Positions 1 through 6,376 of a stretch of 7,775 nucleotides of DNA are shown in pieces. A model generated the notes under the pieces. That model was not told where the DNA came from, did no database searches, and was given only the letters and a program-made list of their open reading frames with translations. This DNA comes from Segetimicrobium sp035279545 (GTDB lineage: Bacteria > Sysuimicrobiota > Sysuimicrobiia > Sysuimicrobiales > Segetimicrobiaceae). The stretch lies in assembly GCA_035279545.1 (NCBI GenBank), contig DATEHM010000079.1, positions 1 through 7,775 on the forward strand, written 5' to 3'. The stretch's first letter is position 1, and the number at the start of each line of letters is the position of its first letter. A program made the translations under genes and the position numbers.

Positions 1-693
1 CCCCGCCGGGGCCGAGACGCTGAGGGCCGCGACCACGCGCCCCGTGTAATCGCGCACCGGCGCGGCCACGCACCGGATGCCCTCCTCGAACTCCTGATCA
101 TCCACCGCGTACCCGCGCTCGCGCACCGCCTGGAGGGCGCGCTGCAGAGTTGGGGGGTCGACGATCGTCCACGACGTGTACCGCTTCAGCCGGCCGGCCA
201 GCACCCGGCTCTGCAGCTTCGGGTCGGCGTGGGCGAGCAGGACCTTGCCGAGCGCGGTGCAGTGGGCGGGGGCACGCCGGCCCACCTGGGAGTGCAACTG
301 CAGCGGGCGTCCGCTTTCGACCTTGCCGATGAACACGATTTCTTGCCCGTCGAGCACGGCCAGGTGGACGGTTTCCTCCACGGCCTCGCCGAGCGACCGG
401 AGCGCCGGCGTCACCCGCACGGGGAGATCGAGGTGGTTGAGCGCGACGCTCCCCACCTGGAACAGGCGGAGGCTGAGCCGGTACCGGCCGGTCGCCGCGT
501 CGTGGATCAGGTACCCGCGGTGCTCCAGGGTCGCGCAGAGGCGGTGCACGGTGCTCTTTCCCCACCCCAGGCGCCGGCTCAACTCGGTGATCCCCGACCC
601 CCGCGCGGTCCCGTCGACGCTCTCCAGGAGGGCGAGGGCCCGCTCGACCGCGTTGACGTAATACTGACGCTGGGCCCGGCCGGCGTGCGCCAT
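1..693 (-). CDS. IclR-family transcriptional regulator (3' end cut off by window edge)
   Basis: The frame runs without a stop from the ATG at 693 to position 1, giving 231 codons; about 20-30 C-terminal residues are missing against the family's usual 250-260. Residues 11-75 form the winged helix-turn-helix, with a recognition helix around GKSTVHRLCATL (45-56) and the wing ending GRYRLS. The remainder is the IclR effector domain, with the family hallmarks CTALGKVLLA and GYAVDDQEFEEGIRCVAAPV (194-213) followed by GRVVAALSVSAP. Members bind small carboxylates or aromatics through this domain and usually regulate a nearby catabolic or transport operon as dimers or tetramers. The gene starts 1 nt after the dehydrogenase stop. 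A possible Shine-Dalgarno AAAGG (698-702) lies inside the end of that gene, so the regulator is probably the last gene of the operon it controls. The family call is secure; the effector is unknown. Confidence 0.95.
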   Translation of the reverse strand, partial: MAHAGRAQRQYYVNAVERALALLESVDGTARGSGITELSRRLGWGKSTVHRLCATLEHRGYLIHDAATGRYRLSLRLFQVGSVALNHLDLPVRVTPALRSLGEAVEETVHLAVLDGQEIVFIGKVESGRPLQLHSQVGRRAPAHCTALGKVLLAHADPKLQSRVLAGRLKRYTSWTIVDPPTLQRALQAVRERGYAVDDQEFEEGIRCVAAPVRDYTGRVVAALSVSAPAG

Positions 694-694
694 C

Positions 695-1684
695 TTACCT
701 TTCCCCCCCCGCCGCCGCGGCGGCCCGGGCTTCCGCGGCCTTCACCAGCCGGTAGACGGTCCGCGAGGCGGGAACGGGGATCCCCAGGCGGTCGCCCTCG
801 GCGACGATCGCCCCGGTGAGCGTGTCGATCTCCGTCGGTCGTCCGCGATCGACGTCCTGCTTCATCGAGCCCACGTGGGCGTGTGCGTCGCCGAGCGCGC
901 GGTGCGCGTCGATCACCGCCATCGGATCGGTGTGGAGGGCGATCCCGAGGGCCGCGGCCACGGCCCGCCCTTCGTCGACCAGCGTGCGCAGCAGCGCGTA
1001 GGCGTCCGGCTGCGCGTAGACCCCCGAAAGGGGCATGCCGGTCAGGACGGGGAGCGGGTTCACCGCCGCGTTGAAGATGAGTTTACCCCAAATCGCCCCG
1101 CGCGGGTCGGCGAGCACCTCCACGGCCATGCCGGCGCGCGCGAGCACGTCCCCCCACCGGCGGGCGTCCTCCAGGGTGGCGCGGTGTGGCCCCAGCCAGG
1201 TCCCGCCGATCTCCCGCTGCGTGATCTCCCCGGGAGCGGTCGCCTCGCCGGCGTTCATCGTGACCCCGCAGCAGACCGAGGCGCGGCACTCCGATGCGAT
1301 CACCTCGGTGTTCCCCAGCCCGTTCTGCACGGTCAGCACGATCGCCCCCGAGAGATGGTCGCGGACGCGGCGAACCGCTTCACGGGTGTGCGGCCCCTTC
1401 ACCGCGATCAACGCGTGGGTGAAGGTGGGGCCCGCCAGGGCGTCGGGGGTCGAGACGGCCGCCGGCCAGGCGATGAGCGATTGGGTGGCGGCGTCCGTCC
1501 GGACGTGCAGCCGCAGTCCCTCCCGCGAGATCGCCGCCGTGTGCTCCCGCCAGATGTCGAAGATGGTGACCTCCGCCGTGGCGGCGAGCCGGGCGGCAAA
1601 GATCCCCCCCATGGCGCCCCCGCCGACGATCAGGATCCGCGTCGTCGCGGGATGCGGCTCGATCGGCGCGCGCATCGGCATCAC
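695..1684 (-). CDS. Ketopantoate reductase-family (PanE/ApbA-like) NAD(P)H-dependent 2-oxoacid reductase
   Basis: This is a 329-residue protein of normal family length. The N-terminal Rossmann fold has the dinucleotide motif GGGAMG at 21-26. The C-terminal helical domain carries WGKLIFNAAVNPL (199-211) and GSMKQDVDRGRPTEID (272-287). The residues corresponding to the E. coli PanE catalytic set appear intact: Asn121 in VQNGLG, Lys201 and Glu285. In pantothenate synthesis the family reduces 2-dehydropantoate to pantoate with NADPH, but paralogues reduce other 2-oxo acids to D-2-hydroxy acids. Placement behind an ABC importer and before an IclR regulator argues for a catabolic paralogue, which is inference. 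Three starts cluster at the 5' end: GTG 1684, ATG 1681 and ATG 1675. The first overlaps the livF stop as GTGA; ATG 1675 has a GCGGGG stretch about 8 nt upstream and is a good alternative. It ends TAA, preceded by a run of eight G. Confidence 0.9.
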   Translation of the reverse strand: MMPMRAPIEPHPATTRILIVGGGAMGGIFAARLAATAEVTIFDIWREHTAAISREGLRLHVRTDAATQSLIAWPAAVSTPDALAGPTFTHALIAVKGPHTREAVRRVRDHLSGAIVLTVQNGLGNTEVIASECRASVCCGVTMNAGEATAPGEITQREIGGTWLGPHRATLEDARRWGDVLARAGMAVEVLADPRGAIWGKLIFNAAVNPLPVLTGMPLSGVYAQPDAYALLRTLVDEGRAVAAALGIALHTDPMAVIDAHRALGDAHAHVGSMKQDVDRGRPTEIDTLTGAIVAEGDRLGIPVPASRTVYRLVKAAEARAAAAAGGER

Positions 1685-2424
1685 CCCGCGATCTCGTATC
1701 CCTTGCCGAGGTAGGCCGATTTGATGCCGGGATGCGCGAGGAGCTCTGCCGGCGTGCCCCGCAGCACGATCCGGCCGCGCTCCATCACACAGATGTGGTC
1801 GGCGATCGCCATGGCCGCCTTGACGTTCTGCTCCACCAGGATCACGGTGAGCCCCTCCGTCCGGCGCAGGTCCTCCAGGGCGTGCACGATCTCGCGGATG
1901 ACGAGGGGGGCCAGCCCCAGCGAGGGCTCGTCCAGGAGGAGGAGGCGGGGGCGGGACATCAACCCGCGCCCGATCGCGAGCATCTGCTGCTCACCGCCGC
2001 TCAGGGTTCCGCCCAGCCGGCCGTCGAGCGCGGCGAGCTTCGGGAAGATCGCGCGGGGCCGGGAGACATCGGCGCGCACCCCGGCGCGATCGTGCCAGTA
2101 CCGGTGATACCCGCCGAGGAGAAGGTTATGTCGGACCGTGAGCGTGTTGAAGATCTGCCGGCGCTCCGGAACCAGGCTCACCCCGAGCCGCACCACCGCC
2201 TCGGCGGGGAGCCCGGCGATCGGCCGGCCGTCCAGGACGATCGCGCCGGCGCGCGGGGTGAAGATGCCGGCGATCGTGCCGAGCAGGGTGGACTTGCCCG
2301 CCCCGTTGGGGCCGATGATCGCCAGGATCTCGCCCGGGCGGACCTGCAGGTCGATCGCGTGGAGCACCTCGACCTCGCTCCGCCGTGCGACGACGCCGGA
2401 GACCTCAAGCCGCGGCGCGGTCAT
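1681..2424 (-). CDS. livF: Branched-chain-amino-acid-type ABC transporter, ATP-binding protein LivF
   Basis: This 247-residue ATPase is one of two that energise the importer from the cytoplasmic face of the membrane. Walker A GPNGAGKST is at 38-46, the LivF-type Q-loop region VPERRQIF at 85-92, the signature LSGGEQQ at 141-147, and Walker B LLLLDEP at 161-167. The switch region reads ILVEQNV, where LivF proteins normally carry Gln rather than the H-loop His. The C-terminal stretch with RGTPAELL and SAYLG is typical of LivF. One oddity is that the A-loop, normally an aromatic just before the first core strand (GYG in many LivF), reads ARRS, with Arg15 in the expected Tyr position. The ATG overlaps the livG stop as ATGA. 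The upstream bases are C-rich with no Shine-Dalgarno, so translation probably depends on reinitiation after livG. The substrate cannot be inferred from the ATPase. Confidence 0.95.
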   Translation of the reverse strand: MTAPRLEVSGVVARRSEVEVLHAIDLQVRPGEILAIIGPNGAGKSTLLGTIAGIFTPRAGAIVLDGRPIAGLPAEAVVRLGVSLVPERRQIFNTLTVRHNLLLGGYHRYWHDRAGVRADVSRPRAIFPKLAALDGRLGGTLSGGEQQMLAIGRGLMSRPRLLLLDEPSLGLAPLVIREIVHALEDLRRTEGLTVILVEQNVKAAMAIADHICVMERGRIVLRGTPAELLAHPGIKSAYLGKGYEIAG

Positions 2425-3224
2425 GAGGGGCGGGGTTCCACGGAGGGCTCCCCCGCGGCGGCGACTTCCTCGCCGAGGTAGGCGGCGATCACCCGGGGAT
2501 CGCGCTGGATGGCGTGCGGCGGGCCCTCCGCGATCTTCTCCCCGTAGTCGAGGACGACCACGCGGTCCGCCGCGTCCATCACGACATCCATGTTGTGCTC
2601 GATCACGATGAAGGTGACCCCATCGCTGCGGAGGCGGCGGATCAGGGCGACGAGGTGGCGCGCCTCTCCGATGCTCAGCCCGGCGGTCGGTTCATCGAGG
2701 AGGAGGACGGCGGGACGGGCGGCCAGCGAGCGGGCGATCTCCAGCAGGCGCTGCTGGCCGAAGGGGAGGTCCCGCGCCAGGTCGTGCTCGCGTCCCGGAA
2801 GGCCCACCAGGGCCAGCGCCGCCCGGGCGGCCTCGCGGACTTGCCGGTCTTCGTGCACCGCGGACGGAAGCCCGAGGGCCGCCTGCAGGAGCCCGGCGTG
2901 GGTCCAGCGATGGCCTCCCACCATGACGTTCTCCGCGACCGTCGCCTGCGCGAAGATGATCGGGTTCTGGAACGTGCGGACCACCCCCAGCGAGGCGACG
3001 CCCGCGGCGGGCATCCCGGTGATCCGGCGCTCCCGATAGTAGACGTCGCCGGAGGTTGGGGGGACGACCCCCGTGATCAGGTTGAACAGGGTGGTCTTCC
3101 CTGCGCCGTTCGGCCCGATCACGGCGACGATCTCCTGCGGGGCGGCGGCAAAGCTGACCGCGTCCACGGCGACGAGCCCGCCGAACCGCCGGGTGAGGCG
3201 CTCCACCCGCAGCGCGGCGGTCAC
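2421..3224 (-). CDS. livG: Branched-chain-amino-acid-type ABC transporter, ATP-binding protein LivG
   Basis: This 267-residue partner ATPase of LivF has an aromatic A-loop (Phe14 in RRFGG), Walker A GPNGAGKTT at 37-45, a Q-loop RTFQNP at 83-88, the LivG-type signature LPFGQQR at 153-159, Walker B LLLDEP at 174-179 and the H-loop His210 in IEHNM. It ends with the LivG C-terminal extension (GEKIAEGPPH, RDPRVIAAYLG). The D-loop region reads AGLSIGE where AGLNP/AGMNP is commoner. I chose the GTG at 3224 although the frame is open far upstream, because this start overlaps the livM stop as GTGA and has a perfect GAGGAGGG six bases before it. Homology also begins at once, with LRVERLTRRFGG. The ATGA overlap with livF and GTGA overlap with livM place it in the coupled transporter operon. 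Confidence 0.96.
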   Translation of the reverse strand: MTAALRVERLTRRFGGLVAVDAVSFAAAPQEIVAVIGPNGAGKTTLFNLITGVVPPTSGDVYYRERRITGMPAAGVASLGVVRTFQNPIIFAQATVAENVMVGGHRWTHAGLLQAALGLPSAVHEDRQVREAARAALALVGLPGREHDLARDLPFGQQRLLEIARSLAARPAVLLLDEPTAGLSIGEARHLVALIRRLRSDGVTFIVIEHNMDVVMDAADRVVVLDYGEKIAEGPPHAIQRDPRVIAAYLGEEVAAAGEPSVEPRPS

Positions 3225-4234
3225 GCGCGTCCCTCCTCGACCGGCTCGGCATCCCCCGTCCGCGTGGGCGCAAACGGGCGGATCAGCGTGTGCCGAAGGT
3301 CGAGCGCGCCCCGGACGAGCCCGCGGGGAAAGAAGATCATGATCAGGACGAGCAGGATGCCGTAGATCGCCGTCTGATACTCGCCGCCGACCCGAGGGAA
3401 GACGCGGGGGAGTTGGGCTCGGATCACCTGATCGAGCACCGTCACCGCCGCCGCCCCGAACAGGCCGCCCCAGATGTTGGTCAGGCCGCCGACCGCCGCC
3501 ATGATCAGAAAGAACAGCGACGCGTACAGCGAGAACGGCGAGGGGCTGATGAACCGGATGTAATGCGCGTAGAGCGCCCCGGCGAGCGCGGCGTACGCGG
3601 CGCTCAGGACGAACACCTGCATCTTGTACCGGGGGACCTCGACCCCGAGGGCGGCGGCGGCGGTTTCGCTGCCGAGGATCGCCCGCAGGGCGCGGCCGGT
3701 GCGGTGTGAGGTGATGTTCCGGGCCAGGACGAGGGTGCCGATGACGAGCGTCCAGATCAGGTAGTAGACCTGCCGGTCGGTGACGAGGCGCACCCCGGCG
3801 ATGGCGAGGGCGGGGATGTCTCGGAGTCCGTTGCCGCCCCCCGTCACCGCCACCATCTGCAGCATCAGGACGTTGACGATGATGCCGAACCCCAGCGTGG
3901 CCAGGACGAAGAAATGCTCCGCCAGGCGCAGCGTCGGGAGTCCCACCAGATAGGCCGCGGCGGAGACGGCCGCGATCGCGACCGGGATGGCGAGCCACGG
4001 GTTCCATCCGAGGTCGCGGCTCAACAACGCAGACGTGTACGCCCCCAGACCGTAGAACGCGGCCTGTCCGAGCGAGATCTGGCCGGAGTATCCCAGGAGG
4101 ATCAGTCCCAGGGTGACGATCGCGTAGAGCCCGATGATGTTGAGGACGGTGAGGGCGTAGGCCGTCGAGACGACGAGCGGCAGCGCGGCGACCGCCGCGG
4201 CGAGTGCCAAGAGGCCGATGCGGTCCCGCCTCAC
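3221..4234 (-). CDS. livM: Branched-chain-amino-acid-type ABC transporter, permease LivM
   Basis: This 337-residue inner-membrane permease forms the translocation pore with LivH. The short basic start (VRRDR) is followed by hydrophobic segments, about eight or nine in all. The LivM hallmark GYSGQISLGQAAFYGLGAY lies after the first segments. Next come LATLGFGIIVNVL and the cytoplasmic coupling region RTGRALRAI...AAAALGVEVPRYK, where the EAA-like loop docks on LivF/LivG. The C-terminal hallmark is FFLIMAAVGGLTNIWGGLFG and the end is hydrophilic. The frame stays open upstream to about 4957, but that part is the livH gene read in another frame. The GTG at 4234 overlaps the livH stop as GTGA, has GGAG six bases upstream, and gives a normal length for short LivM proteins. 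It overlaps livG by 4 nt. Confidence 0.95.
   Translation of the reverse strand: MRRDRIGLLALAAAVAALPLVVSTAYALTVLNIIGLYAIVTLGLILLGYSGQISLGQAAFYGLGAYTSALLSRDLGWNPWLAIPVAIAAVSAAAYLVGLPTLRLAEHFFVLATLGFGIIVNVLMLQMVAVTGGGNGLRDIPALAIAGVRLVTDRQVYYLIWTLVIGTLVLARNITSHRTGRALRAILGSETAAAALGVEVPRYKMQVFVLSAAYAALAGALYAHYIRFISPSPFSLYASLFFLIMAAVGGLTNIWGGLFGAAAVTVLDQVIRAQLPRVFPRVGGEYQTAIYGILLVLIMIFFPRGLVRGALDLRHTLIRPFAPTRTGDAEPVEEGRA
3231..3238 (-). promoter_or_regulatory. Shine-Dalgarno of livG
   Basis: On the minus strand the bases read GAGGAGGG, six bases before the GTG at 3224. It is the clearest ribosome binding site in the window. It decides the livG start against a much longer open frame that runs upstream through livM. 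Confidence 0.85.
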
Positions 4235-5106
4235 GCCTGTCTCCGCTGCGCCGCGTGCAGCAGACCTTCGCGCTGCAGGAACAAGACGATGAGCAGCACG
4301 AGGAAGGTGATGGCGCTGCCGTAGCCCGGGATGAGGTATCCGGTGGTGAGCGCTTCGATGATGCCGACGAGGTACCCACCCACGACCGCGGCAGGGGCGT
4401 TGCTCAGCCCGCCGATCACCGCCGCGACAAACCCCTTCAGCCCCAGCGCGAGGCCCATATCGTACGTCGCCCCCGTGATCGGGGTGATGACGAGTCCCGC
4501 CACCGCCCCGAGCCCGGCGCTCAGCGTGAACGCCAGGAGCGACATCCGCCGGGGGCTGATGCCGACGAGCCGGGAGGCGAAGGCGTTGTCCGCGCACGCC
4601 CGGACCGCCGCGCCCGGGACGGTGCGGGTGAAGAAGGCAAACAACCCCACGACGACGGCACCGGAGAGGCCGATCGCCCACATCGCCTGGCGGACGAGCA
4701 CGCCGCCGAGCAGCACGAGGGGTGCCCCCGGCGTGAACTCCGGCAGCGTGTAGGGATCCGCCCCCCAGAGCATCAGGGCGAGGCCGCGAAACGCCATCGA
4801 TACCCCGAAGGTGATGATCAGCAACGTGAGCGGGGCGCCGCCGAACGCCGGTTGGATCGCCAGCCGTTCGGTGAGCGCGCCGGCCAGGCAGACCGCCGCG
4901 ACGGCCCCGCACGCCGCGAGCCCGAGCGGCAGGTGCCACGCCAGGAGGGTCGCGCACAGGAGCGCGCTCAGCATGGAGAACTCCCCCTGGGCGAAGTTCA
5001 GGATTCCGGTCACCGAGTAGATGAGCACGAAGCCGAGGGCGACGAGGGCGTAGATGCTGCCGACGGTGACGCCGGTGAGGAGCAGCTGGGGGAGCAGGGC
5101 GAGCAC
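4231..5106 (-). CDS. livH: Branched-chain-amino-acid-type ABC transporter, permease LivH
   Basis: This 291-residue integral membrane permease is of usual LivH length. It begins directly with the first membrane helix, LLLTGVTVGSIYALVALGF, and then the family hallmark GILNFAQGEF (34-43). Later family features are the coupling-loop segment RACADNAFASRLVGI and the C-terminal KGFVAAVIGGLSNAPAAVVGG...GIIEAL with a final hydrophobic helix before FLQREGLL. It pairs with LivM. The start is GTG at 5106: it is the first start in the frame, and homologues begin at the same place. There is no Shine-Dalgarno before it. The eight bases upstream (CGCTAACC on the minus strand) directly abut a strong hairpin, so initiation is probably inefficient or structure-controlled. 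Its stop overlaps the livM start by 4 nt. Confidence 0.95.
   Translation of the reverse strand: MLALLPQLLLTGVTVGSIYALVALGFVLIYSVTGILNFAQGEFSMLSALLCATLLAWHLPLGLAACGAVAAVCLAGALTERLAIQPAFGGAPLTLLIITFGVSMAFRGLALMLWGADPYTLPEFTPGAPLVLLGGVLVRQAMWAIGLSGAVVVGLFAFFTRTVPGAAVRACADNAFASRLVGISPRRMSLLAFTLSAGLGAVAGLVITPITGATYDMGLALGLKGFVAAVIGGLSNAPAAVVGGYLVGIIEALTTGYLIPGYGSAITFLVLLIVLFLQREGLLHAAQRRQA
4241..4244 (-). promoter_or_regulatory. Shine-Dalgarno of livM
   Basis: The minus strand reads GGAG six bases before the GTG at 4234, inside the last codons of livH. It supports that start over the longer frame reaching back through livH. Confidence 0.6.
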
Positions 5107-5114
5107 GGTTAGCG

Positions 5115-5147
5115 GGGGCGGGCCGGCCGCGCGGCCGGGCCCGCCCC
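5115..5147 (-). promoter_or_regulatory. Very stable GC hairpin between livK and livH
   Basis: The arm at 5115-5129 is complementary to 5132-5147 with one unpaired base, leaving a loop of about 2 nt. That is roughly 15 pairs, all G-C. It begins 8 nt after the livK TAG (in transcript order) and ends 8 nt before the livH GTG. No U-tract follows, so it is not a textbook intrinsic terminator. In other binding-protein operons such intercistronic hairpins protect the upstream binding-protein mRNA from 3' exonucleases or partly attenuate transcription. That role is inferred here from position and structure. Confidence 0.7.
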
Positions 5148-5155
5148 GGTCTCCG

Positions 5156-6319
5156 CTACTTCCAGATGTCCCAGTTGCCGCCCTTGATCACCACGAGCAC
5201 CATGTCCTTGGTGGTGAGCCCATTGTGGTTCTGGGGCGACATGTTGAAGACCCCGCCGGTCCCGATGAACCCGGTGAGGTGCTCCAGATAGTCGCGGACC
5301 TTCGCTTTGTCGGGGCCGACGTGCCGGATCGCATCGACGAGCATCGTGAGGCCGTCATAGGCGTGCCCGCCGAAGGTGTTGGCGGCGTAGTGATTGGCCG
5401 CCTCGAAATCCTTGGCGTACTTCTCGAGGAGCGCCTTCTGCGGGTCCTTCGCCGGCAGCTTGTCGACGACGAGGAGTTTGCCCGATGGGAACACCACGCC
5501 GTCCGCGGCCGGTCCCGCCAGCTGGATGAATGCCCGGTTGGCGATGCCGTGGCTTTCCAGAATCGGATTCCGCATCCCCAGCTGCCGGATGTCCTTCGCC
5601 GCGATCGACGCGGTCGGCGGCGTGCTCCACACGACGAGCGCGTCGGGGTTTTTGACGCGGGCGCGGGCGACCTGGGCGCTGAGGTCGGTGTCCGAGGCCG
5701 CGAACGGCTCCGTGTCCACGACCGTCATGCCCGTTTGGCGCGCGTACGTCCGGAACCCGACGAGGCCGTCCTGGCCGAAGTCATCGTTCCGGTAGAGGAA
5801 CGCGAACGTCTTCACGTGGAGGGCGACGAGGTATTTCATCGCCGTCGCCGCAGCAACGTCGTTGCGCTGGGGCATCTGGAAGACCCACGCCCGGGTGGGA
5901 ATGCTCAGCGTCGTGCTGGCCGCCACCGACATGAAGGGGATGCTGGCGGCCATCGCGTAGTCGGCCATCGCCTGCGACTCCGGGCTCGTCGTGCCGCCCA
6001 CCACGGCGACGACGTTGTCCTCGGTGACCGCCTTCTTGATGAGCAGGACCGCCTTGGTGGGATCGGTTTCGCTGTCGTAGGTAATGATCTGGACGGGCCG
6101 GCCGCCGATCCCGCCCGAGGCGGCGAGTTGGGCCTCCAGCATCGTCGCCGTGTCCTTCTCGGGCTTGCCCAGCGAGCTGGCCGGGCCCGTGACGGCGAAC
6201 ACCGTGCCGATCTTGATCGGCGCGCCCTGGCCGAGCACCGGCCGGACGGGGACGGATACGCCGGCGGCGAGCGCGGCGGCGAGACTCAGGATCAAGACCT
6301 TTCGCGCTAGTCGATGCAA
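5156..6319 (-). CDS. livK: ABC transporter substrate-binding protein, LivK/Peripla_BP_6 type
   Basis: This 387-residue secreted receptor captures the substrate for LivHMGF. It has a Sec signal peptide: basic HRLARK, a hydrophobic core LILSLAAALAAG, and probable cleavage near VLGQGA (about 28-32). There is no lipobox Cys and no cysteine anywhere in the protein, so a soluble periplasmic form is expected. The mature part opens KIGTVFAVTGPASSLG, followed by SETDPTKAV and VVAVVGGTTSPES of the first lobe. It ends GGVFNMSPQNHNGL plus MVLVVIKGGNW, the usual Liv/aromatic-acid-type receptor tail. The start is a TTG at 6319: it is the first start after an in-frame TGA, it gives a complete signal peptide, and it has a G8 stretch 9 nt upstream. 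An ATG at 6325 is in another frame and gives no signal peptide. The ligand is undetermined; this fold also binds aromatic acids, amides and other carboxylates. Confidence 0.95.
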   Translation of the reverse strand: MHRLARKVLILSLAAALAAGVSVPVRPVLGQGAPIKIGTVFAVTGPASSLGKPEKDTATMLEAQLAASGGIGGRPVQIITYDSETDPTKAVLLIKKAVTEDNVVAVVGGTTSPESQAMADYAMAASIPFMSVAASTTLSIPTRAWVFQMPQRNDVAAATAMKYLVALHVKTFAFLYRNDDFGQDGLVGFRTYARQTGMTVVDTEPFAASDTDLSAQVARARVKNPDALVVWSTPPTASIAAKDIRQLGMRNPILESHGIANRAFIQLAGPAADGVVFPSGKLLVVDKLPAKDPQKALLEKYAKDFEAANHYAANTFGGHAYDGLTMLVDAIRHVGPDKAKVRDYLEHLTGFIGTGGVFNMSPQNHNGLTTKDMVLVVIKGGNWDIWK

Positions 6320-6328
6320 CGTGCATCA

Positions 6329-6336
6329 CCCCCCCC
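6329..6336 (-). promoter_or_regulatory. G8 tract acting as probable Shine-Dalgarno of livK
   Basis: Eight consecutive G on the minus strand end 9 nt before the TTG at 6319. They can pair with the CCUCC of 16S rRNA, including by G-U. No better ribosome binding site is present in the 57-nt gap. Confidence 0.4.
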
Positions 6337-6355
6337 GAGCTGATTGATCGGACGT

Positions 6356-6374
6356 GCCCCCGGCGGACCGGGGC
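6356..6374 (-). other. Small hairpin after the Fe-S oxidoreductase stop
   Basis: 6358-6363 (CCCCGG) pairs with 6368-6373 (CCGGGG) around a 4-nt loop. One more G-C pair can form by bulging a base. It lies 2 nt past the TGA of the upstream gene in the 57-nt gap before livK. No T-run follows. It may be a weak processing or stabilising element or simply GC-rich chance; no sigma70-like promoter was recognised in the gap. Confidence 0.3.
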
Positions 6375-6376
6375 CA

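Noticed and set aside
98..565. 155-codon minus-strand frame inside the IclR gene
   Set aside because: It is a shifted-frame shadow. The IclR protein reads cleanly in another frame from 693 to the left edge.
1795..2360. Frequent CGATCG-type palindromes (for example GGCGATCGCC near 1799-1808)
   Set aside because: They fall within coding sequence at codons for Asp, Ile, Ala and Arg, are irregularly spaced, and are expected often at this base composition. There was no basis for calling operators or uptake signals.
3225..4379. Upstream extension of the livG frame (apparent 652-residue protein)
   Set aside because: The extra N-terminal part is Arg/Pro/Gly-rich and overlaps the real livM frame. 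LivG homology, a strong Shine-Dalgarno and the GTGA overlap all start at 3224.
4235..4957. Upstream extension of the livM frame (apparent 578-residue protein)
   Set aside because: The added residues are an out-of-frame reading of livH. Permease homology begins only after the GTG at 4234, so this is not a LivH-LivM fusion.
4204..5112. 302-codon plus-strand open frame opposite livH
   Set aside because: The translation is charged and repetitive (Arg, Glu, Gly, Gln), the mirror of hydrophobic permease codons. It shows no homology signal and no ribosome binding site.
5115..5147. Intrinsic terminator ending the livK transcript
   Set aside because: The stem is very strong, but no U-tract follows on either strand and livH is only 8 nt away, so it was called an intercistronic regulatory hairpin instead.
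5054..6310. 418-codon open frame on the plus strand
   Set aside because: It lies opposite livK and has the Arg/Gly/Asp/His-rich low-information composition typical of antisense frames in very GC-rich DNA. No recognisable domain, and livK on the other strand is unmistakable.
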